A stretch of DNA of 40,063 bases from Planctomycetota bacterium (GTDB taxonomy: Bacteria > Planctomycetota > GCA-002687715): NCBI GenBank assembly GCA_002687715.1, contig NZBC01000195.1, positions 1 to 40,063 of the forward strand, given 5' to 3'. Position 1 is the stretch's first letter; each line of letters starts with the position of its first letter. The notes under the pieces were generated by a model that was not told where the DNA came from, ran no database searches, and saw only the letters and a list, made by a program, of their open reading frames with translations. Below, piece by piece: positions 35,222 through 40,063 of this stretch. Made by a program: the position numbers and the translations under genes.

Positions 35222-35273
35222 TTGACGAAAAGTTTCGTCAACTTGTCTTGCGTTTGACGAAGACCTTCGTGTA
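35222..35273. promoter_or_regulatory. Two BlaI-type palindromes (operator) upstream of blaI
   Basis: Palindrome 1 at 35222-35241 has perfect 9-base arms TTGACGAAA and TTTCGTCAA around AG. Palindrome 2 at 35254-35273 has arms TTGACGAAG and CTTCGTGTA around AC, matching at 7 of 9 positions. Centres are 32 bases apart, about three helical turns, as expected for cooperative dimers on one DNA face. BlaI/MecI repressors bind such inverted repeats and control their own operon. The usual BlaI core is TACA/TGTA, which differs from these arms. The promoter hexamers cannot be fixed. Confidence 0.8.
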
Positions 35274-35307
35274 GCTTGGCTCCCGATCCGGGAGGAACCC
35301 ACGCAAC

Positions 35308-35700
35308 ATGCCCCGAAAGTCAGCATCCAGGAAGCCGACCGACGCCGAGCTCGCGATCCTGAGGGTCGTGTGGGGGCGCGGCCCGAGCACCGTTCGAGAT
35401 GTCTTTCACGTGCTGAGCGATGAGCAGGGCACCGGGTACACCACCGTCCTGAAGATCATGCAGATCATGACGGAGAAGGGGCTCCTCGAACGGGACGTCT
35501 CCGTGCGCCCGCAGATCTTCCGGGCGGCGAAGTCGCAGGGCCAGACCCAGCGGCAGCTGCTGCGGGACCTGCTGGACCGGGCGTTCAGTGGCTCGCCCTC
35601 CACCCTGGTCCTGCAGGCGCTCTCGACCCGCAGGTCCACGCCGGAGGAACGCCGCCGGATTCGGGAGCTTCTGGATCGTCTCGAGGAGGACGACGCGTGA
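35308..35700 (+). CDS. blaI: BlaI/MecI-family transcriptional repressor
   Basis: A 130-residue winged-helix repressor. TDAELAILRVVWGRGPSTVR and TTVLKIMQIMTEKGLLERD are family signatures (L-x-V-W; T-V-x-x-x-L-x-x-L-x-x-K-G-x-L). The dimer part follows from FSGSPSTLVLQALSTR. The gene is preceded by the operator at 35222-35273 and overlaps the BlaR1 gene by GTGA (35697-35700), so the two are translated together. In the known system BlaR1 signals to BlaI, leading to loss of repression. No beta-lactamase gene is in the window, so the regulated target may be other than antibiotic resistance. Confidence 0.93.
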   Translation: MPRKSASRKPTDAELAILRVVWGRGPSTVRDVFHVLSDEQGTGYTTVLKIMQIMTEKGLLERDVSVRPQIFRAAKSQGQTQRQLLRDLLDRAFSGSPSTLVLQALSTRRSTPEERRRIRELLDRLEEDDA

Positions 35701-37157
35701 TTCTCGCTGACGCAACGGGGGCGGCGCACGTGGGCTTCGCGCTGGGTTCGGCGGTGGTACACCACCTCTGGCAGGGGGCGCTCATCGGTCTGGGTGCAGC
35801 AGCCGTCCTCGCGATTCTGCGTCGGCGCTCGGCGAACGCCCGCTACGTCGTGGGTTGTGTGGCGCTCGCGCTCATGCTCGTCTCCTTCGGGGCGACGTTC
35901 GGCTGGGCGCTCGCTCACGGCCCCACCGATCTCTCCGCGGCAACCGCATCTGGCTCGGACGCCGGGCCGGAGGAAGAGGGCGCGTCCCTGGGGGGCATTG
36001 CCCCGTACCTTCCAACGGTTGCGTGGACCTGGCTCCTCGGTGCGGTCCTCATGGTCGCGCGTCTCGCAGTCCAGTGGCGCGCGGCGCGCCGTCTGACGAC
36101 GGTTCGCTCCCACGAGATCTGCAGCGAGTGGAGAACCGTCGTACAGACGCTGTGTGAGCAGCTGGGCGTGCACCGCGCGATCCGGGTCTTGCGGTCGGAG
36201 CTGGCGGAGGTGCCGATGGTCATTGGCTGGATGGCACCCGTCATCCTCGTCCCGGTCTCGGCGTTCACGAGCCTGACGCCGGAGCAGCTCCGATCGGTGC
36301 TCGCCCACGAGCTTTCTCACATTCGCCGGCTCGACTACCTGGTGAACACCCTCCAGGCGATCGTCGAGTCGATCCTGTTCTTTCACCCTGTCGTCTGGTG
36401 GCTGTCGCATCGGGTTCGCGTCGAACGCGAGTACTGCTGCGACGACGCGGCAGTACGTGTCTCGGGACCCGCCCTCACGTACGCAAACGCGCTGGCCCGC
36501 CTGGAGGACCTGCGCGTGACGCGTCATGAACTGGCCCTTGCGGCCAACGGAGGATCACTGATGAATCGAATCTCGAGGATCGTGGGCGTGAAGCCCCAGG
36601 TGGGAGAACCCCGCTCGGGTTGGGTCGCGATGACCGTCCTGACCGGACTGCTGGGGCTGGTGTTGAGCGGGTTGACCCCCGTCACCGCCCAGGAGCGCGG
36701 CGAGAAGGGGGCCAAGATCAAGGTCATGCTTCGGGAGGTCGCCGCAAAGCTCGAAGCCGAAGTGCGAGCCGGCAACCTCACCGACAAAGAGGCCAAGAAG
36801 AAGCTGGCTGCCTACAAGGCGAAGCTCGTGGCTTCCCGTCGCGACAAGGCTGCACAAAGCCGGTACCTGGAAGCCAAGAAGAAGATCACCGCGGCGGTAC
36901 GGGCCGGGAAGCTCACCGAGGAGGAAGGCGTCGCCAAACTAGAGGCCTTCAAGAAGAAGCTGAACGCTCAGCCGCACACCCCTCCGGGCAAGAAGACGAG
37001 GCGGGCCCCCAAGACGAAGTTGGAGAAGATCCGGGTGAAGGTCGAGGCGGCGGCCAAGAAGCTCGATGCCGAAGTCGCCGCTGGCCGCATGACCAAGGAC
37101 GAAGCGCGCGCCAAGATGGACGCCCTGAAGAAGAAGCTCCAGGGTAACCAACGGTAG
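35697..37157 (+). CDS. blaR1: BlaR1/MecR1-type M56 metallopeptidase with C-terminal helical repeats
   Basis: A 486-residue protein, GTG start. Four membrane segments: residues 15-40, 50-72, 104-126 and 308-330. The zinc site is HELSH at 204-208, followed by EREYCCDDAA (243-252) as the downstream Glu region. The membrane ends with TAQERGEK, and instead of the usual penicillin-binding sensor domain there are three helical repeats, at 341-377, 391-422 and 445-482. Each has the core V-x-A-G-x-[LM]-T-x-x-E followed by K-[LM]-x-A-x-K-x-K-L, and they resemble SHOCT-like or coiled-coil hairpins. The peptidase probably cleaves or triggers loss of BlaI when a signal is sensed outside. What is sensed cannot be beta-lactam by the usual route. 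Confidence 0.9.
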   Translation: MILADATGAAHVGFALGSAVVHHLWQGALIGLGAAAVLAILRRRSANARYVVGCVALALMLVSFGATFGWALAHGPTDLSAATASGSDAGPEEEGASLGGIAPYLPTVAWTWLLGAVLMVARLAVQWRAARRLTTVRSHEICSEWRTVVQTLCEQLGVHRAIRVLRSELAEVPMVIGWMAPVILVPVSAFTSLTPEQLRSVLAHELSHIRRLDYLVNTLQAIVESILFFHPVVWWLSHRVRVEREYCCDDAAVRVSGPALTYANALARLEDLRVTRHELALAANGGSLMNRISRIVGVKPQVGEPRSGWVAMTVLTGLLGLVLSGLTPVTAQERGEKGAKIKVMLREVAAKLEAEVRAGNLTDKEAKKKLAAYKAKLVASRRDKAAQSRYLEAKKKITAAVRAGKLTEEEGVAKLEAFKKKLNAQPHTPPGKKTRRAPKTKLEKIRVKVEAAAKKLDAEVAAGRMTKDEARAKMDALKKKLQGNQR

Positions 37158-37184
37158 ATTCGCTGCGACACCATGCGATCGAGT

Positions 37185-37212
37185 CCGAGGTCGGGAGCCG
37201 TCCCGGCTTCGG
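37185..37212. terminator. Strong hairpin between convergent genes, likely bidirectional terminator
   Basis: CCGAGGTCGGGA and TCCCGGCTTCGG form a 12-base stem with two G-T wobbles around a GCCG loop. It lies between the ends of the BlaR1 gene and the minus-strand methyltransferase gene. There is no T-run on either side, so termination may rely on another factor. Confidence 0.65.
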
Positions 37213-37303
37213 ATGAGACGCCTCACTGAACGCGCTGCGACCGCAAGATCAGGCGCGGTTGCTGGCGGGTCGAAGCGAGCTCGTGGTCTCCCACGGTCAG
37301 GAT

Positions 37304-37924
37304 TCACCCATCGCGGCGCTTCCAGACCCAGTTCGACATGCAGCGGAGGTTCTGGACGTTGACGGTCTTGATGGGACCGACGAGCTCGGCGCCCAGGCGG
37401 TTGGTGAGGGAGAGCAGCGTGTCGAGGTCGACGGCGAACCGGGCCGAGCCGTCGGGGAGGTCGACCCAGCCTGCGGGCCGCCCGGCGGACGGTCTGACGA
37501 GAGTCTCGATGCCAATGGTCGTCGCGAGTCGGGAGAAGCAGAGCCCGCCGGGTCGCAGGAGGGCCCGTAGACGCTCGACCATGCGCTCGAAGTGGGAGGC
37601 GTCGTCCGCGAAATGGAGCACGGCGTTGCAGATGACGACGTCGAAGCTCGCGTCTGGGAACGTCGTCGCTTCCAGTGCTTCGATGCGGAACCGCGTCTCG
37701 TCCGCGGGGGCCTCGAGATCGCCCGCGAGCTGGCGCGTTGACTCGACGGCTTGTGGTTGCGGATCGAGACCCGACACGTCGTAGCCGCTGGACAGGAAGT
37801 ACGCGAGGTTGCGGCCCGAACCACAACCAACATCCAGGATGCGTTGTCCCGTCCGGATGTTCCTGCGCATCACCTGGTCGAGGAGGTAGATGTCGATCCG
37901 GCCGAGCGCTTGGATGGGGTCCAT
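37304..37924 (-). CDS. SAM-dependent class I methyltransferase
   Basis: A 206-residue cytoplasmic protein. The SAM site is ILDVGCGSGRNLAYFLSSG (pattern D-x-G-x-G-x-G, residues 31-36), VSGLDPQPQAVE supplies the acidic residue after the second strand, FDVVICNAVLHFADD is the fourth strand, and ALLRPGGLCFSRLAT the post-motif. The last 45 residues (FAVDLDTLLSLTNRLGAELV, NLRCMSNWVWKR) are a small cap, without a clue to the substrate. ATG 37924 was chosen; upstream reading is short. It ends convergent to the BlaR1 gene, with the hairpin at 37185-37212 between them. It lies 47 bases downstream of the helicase gene's stop on the same strand and may be read through from it. Confidence 0.9.
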   Translation of the reverse strand: MDPIQALGRIDIYLLDQVMRRNIRTGQRILDVGCGSGRNLAYFLSSGYDVSGLDPQPQAVESTRQLAGDLEAPADETRFRIEALEATTFPDASFDVVICNAVLHFADDASHFERMVERLRALLRPGGLCFSRLATTIGIETLVRPSAGRPAGWVDLPDGSARFAVDLDTLLSLTNRLGAELVGPIKTVNVQNLRCMSNWVWKRRDG

Positions 37925-37971
37925 GCGCTGATGATACGGGGTACGGGGCGACCCGGCCCGGTTCGACGCTG

Positions 37972-39747
37972 TCAGCTCGAGGCCGCTCCAGGCCTACCCT
38001 CGCCCTCGGTTTCCGCCGCATCCAGAAGCGCGTCCGCGAAGCTGCCGGTGAAGAGATCGGCCTGGACGTCACCGTCGGTGACCTTGTCGATGACCCGTTG
38101 CTTCTTGATGAGGGTGCCCACCATGCGGGCGTCGAGCGAGTCCTGCAAGACGAGATGCTGGACGAGGACGCTGTTCTTCTGTCCGATGCGGTGGGTACGA
38201 TCCTCGGCCTGGGTCAGGCGTGCGGGGACCCAGTCGAGCTCTGCGAAGATGACGTGCGAGGACGCGGTGAGCGTGAGGCCGAATCCCGCCGCGGTGATCG
38301 AGCCGACGAAGATCCGGCACGTCGGGTCGGTCTGGAACCGGTCGACGGCCGCCTGTCGCGCCTCCGGCGTGTCGTCACCCTTCAGCGTGACCGCTGCGTC
38401 ACCGAACGGTTCGGCGAGCCCGCTGACCACGGCGCGATGGTGGGCGAAGACCACGAGCTTGTTGGCCTCGTCGAGCACGCTCTTGATGTGCTCGACGACC
38501 AGCGGCACTTTCGCGATCGCCGTAGCCTGACGCAGCTTGGCCAGCTCGCCGAACGCCGCGTTGATGCTGGTTCGCAGCCTCGCCGCCTCGGCCTCGTCCC
38601 GCCCCCCTTCGGCGTCGGACAGGCTCCGAAGCTCGCTCAGCCCGCTCTGGTGCTCTTGCCAGGCTCCGGTCTCGATGGCAATGAGATCGGCGATGTGGTC
38701 CGACGCCAGCTCGATGACCTGCCTCCGCTTCGGGGGGAGGTCGGGCAAGACCTCCGCCTTCGTCCGGCGAACCATGATCGTGCTGCGCAGACGCTCGTGC
38801 AGCTCGTCGAGGTTCGTGGCCCCATTGAACTCCCATCCGAAGCGGTTCTTCTTCGGGTCGCAGTGGCGCTTGGCGAAGGCCCAGAAGTCGCCGAACTCCT
38901 CCGGGTCCAGGAAGCTCACGATGGCCCAGAGCTCGGCCGGCCGGTTGAGGATCGGCGTCCCGGTCAGGAAGAGCTTGCGGCGGGCCTCGAGCGCATAGAG
39001 GTGTTTCGCCCGTTTCGCGTCCTTGTTCTTGACGTAGTGGCACTCGTCCGCAACGAGCAGGTCCCACGGCCGGCTCAGCTCCTTCTCCCACTTGCCGAGG
39101 ATGTCGTAGTTGACGATCACGATGTTGGCGTCGTGGGGGAACTTCTTGCCCGCGACCCCGATTGGACCGCGTCCCACCAACCAACGTTCGCACTCCCGCG
39201 CCCAGTTGAGCTTCAGGCTGGCCGGACACACGACGAGCACCCAACTCACGTCCTTGTCGGCATTGATCACGCCGAGCGCCTCGATCGTCTTTCCGAGGCC
39301 CATCTCGTCGGCGAACAACACGTTCTGGCGGGCCAGGCCGAAGGCGATGGCCGCTCGCTGGTAGGGGAGATAGCTGAGCCCGTCGGGGCTCGGTGCGTCG
39401 ACGTCGGCGTCGTGGGCCTTGCTGGCCCGGAGCGTGCGCGAGCGCAGGGCGGCCTTCTTCTTCGCGGCCTTGGCGGCCCGGCGCATCCGTTCTTCTCGTT
39501 CGACGCCCGCGGGGCCGGCACGCTCCACGATCGTCTCGCGCAGGGACGCTTCCGCATGATCGACGAGGTCCAACGCCTTCAGCACGTCGTTGGTCCACCA
39601 GACCCGCCCGATGTTGGCCTCACACGCGGGGCAGGGTCGCCGACCGCACCGGTCGCTCGGGTGCCATCGCAGTCCCGCGTCCTTTGCGATGAAACGGTCT
39701 TCGTACTCGCTCTGGAGCACGAAGAGTCCGTCGGCGGGTTCGATCAA
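37972..39747 (-). CDS. SNF2-family DEAD/DEAH-like helicase
   Basis: A 591-residue protein. Motif I: LFADEMGLGKTIEALGVI. Motif II: LLVADECHYVKN (Asp-Glu-Cys-His). Motif III region: RKLFLTGTPILNRPAELWA. Motif V: FVGSITAAGFGLTLTASSHV, and motif VI: QAEDRTHRIGQKNSV. This is a Swi2/Snf2 translocase of the SMARCAL1/HepA-like group. It would move on DNA with ATP, in repair or chromosome handling. The N-terminus has LFVLQSEYEDRFIAKDAG and LRWHP, then a Cys-rich insert (CGRRPCPACEANIG). The start used is TTG 39747, as no ATG lies close by. The frame is open further upstream, so the start is uncertain. Confidence 0.88.
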   Translation of the reverse strand: MIEPADGLFVLQSEYEDRFIAKDAGLRWHPSDRCGRRPCPACEANIGRVWWTNDVLKALDLVDHAEASLRETIVERAGPAGVEREERMRRAAKAAKKKAALRSRTLRASKAHDADVDAPSPDGLSYLPYQRAAIAFGLARQNVLFADEMGLGKTIEALGVINADKDVSWVLVVCPASLKLNWARECERWLVGRGPIGVAGKKFPHDANIVIVNYDILGKWEKELSRPWDLLVADECHYVKNKDAKRAKHLYALEARRKLFLTGTPILNRPAELWAIVSFLDPEEFGDFWAFAKRHCDPKKNRFGWEFNGATNLDELHERLRSTIMVRRTKAEVLPDLPPKRRQVIELASDHIADLIAIETGAWQEHQSGLSELRSLSDAEGGRDEAEAARLRTSINAAFGELAKLRQATAIAKVPLVVEHIKSVLDEANKLVVFAHHRAVVSGLAEPFGDAAVTLKGDDTPEARQAAVDRFQTDPTCRIFVGSITAAGFGLTLTASSHVIFAELDWVPARLTQAEDRTHRIGQKNSVLVQHLVLQDSLDARMVGTLIKKQRVIDKVTDGDVQADLFTGSFADALLDAAETEGEGRPGAASS

Positions 39748-39888
39748 CTCCGGGCTAGCCAGCGGAATCTCGCAGTGTCGGGGTGAGCATGGTCGGGCTC
39801 ATGATGCTGGACTCTGGGCGTTCGTCAACGGCTTCATCGGCATCGAACCCGCCAATCCTCCTGCCCGCCCGGAGAGTAGACTCGGACC

Positions 39889-40063
39889 ATGATCCTCGAA
39901 CTGTTGGTTTGTGCGTCACTGTCCGTGCCTGGCGGCCAGGGGGACGGCCTCTACGGTGCTGTGACCGCGGCTCCGGATGTGACGTCGGTGAAGATCCTCG
40001 GAAAGAGCTTCGGTGCGACGGCGGACGCGGCTGGTCCCATCGGCGGCGGCCGCGGGTATCGCC
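39889..40063 (+). CDS. Start of a secreted protein that leaves the window
   Basis: From ATG 39889 the reading is MILELLVCASLSVPGGQGDG, then LYGAVTAAPDVTSVKILGKS and FGATADAAGPIGGG, with no stop before the window edge. A short hydrophobic stretch at the start could be a signal peptide. Only 58 residues are visible. The family is not recognised, but the composition is like the opening of secreted planctomycete beta-helix proteins. This is a guess. Confidence 0.6.
   Translation, partial: MILELLVCASLSVPGGQGDGLYGAVTAAPDVTSVKILGKSFGATADAAGPIGGGRGYR

Noticed and set aside
37675..39786. Long plus-strand open frame opposite the methyltransferase and helicase
   Set aside because: It opposes clear helicase motifs and shows composition bias only.

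Overview
The window is about 40 kb of high-GC bacterial DNA that reads as Planctomycetota. The evidence is two secreted formylglycine sulfatases, a DUF1080 secreted protein, remnants of a CxxCH planctomycete cytochrome and a DUF1501 protein, an ECF sigma factor translationally coupled to a membrane Ser/Thr kinase, a PQQ-type propeller carrying EF-hands, and many secreted proteins of no recognised family. No rRNA, tRNA, CRISPR array, transposase or phage module was seen. Taxonomy is inferred from gene content only.

Layout. (1) Positions 1-7.1 kb are a worn zone. It holds the C-terminal half of a formaldehyde dehydrogenase (frameshifted), a YaiI/YqxD (DUF188) gene, a sigma-factor region 4 stub (frameshifted), small genes (DUF4177, a Cys-rich protein, an S24/S26-like peptidase), a divergent pair of large secreted proteins, a beta-carbonic anhydrase, and a scar joining the start of a PSD1-type cytochrome to the end of a DUF1501 protein. 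(2) 7.1-11.1 kb is a DUF5690 MFS-like transporter overlapping a phosphonate-type Zn alcohol dehydrogenase, followed by a sulfatase. (3) 11.1-17.8 kb is a minus-strand run: HpnP-like B12 radical SAM, thioredoxin-fold/HEAT protein, PQQ propeller with EF-hands, and AlgX/AlgJ-like SGNH protein. (4) 18.0-24.3 kb holds two secreted proteins, an AlkD-like protein, a second sulfatase, and a DsbD_N/ThuA-like gene cut in two by an in-frame TGA. (5) 24.3-30.1 kb holds an Uup-type ABC-F ATPase, a serpin and monomeric isocitrate dehydrogenase. (6) 30.2-35.2 kb holds the sigma/kinase operon, a secreted protein and a DUF1080 protein. (7) 35.2-37.2 kb is a BlaI/BlaR1 operon with a palindromic operator. (8) 37.3-40.1 kb holds a methyltransferase, an SNF2 helicase and the start of a secreted protein that leaves the window.

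Most genes are monocistronic with gaps of about 100 bp. Clear translational coupling (4-base overlaps) occurs at three places: transporter/dehydrogenase, sigma/kinase and BlaI/BlaR1. The observations most worth a second look are the in-frame TGA created by a near-perfect 6-bp tandem duplication, the three decayed loci near the left end, the BlaI operator with a BlaR1 whose sensor end is replaced by three short helical repeats, and a hairpin repeat shared by two distant intergenic gaps.
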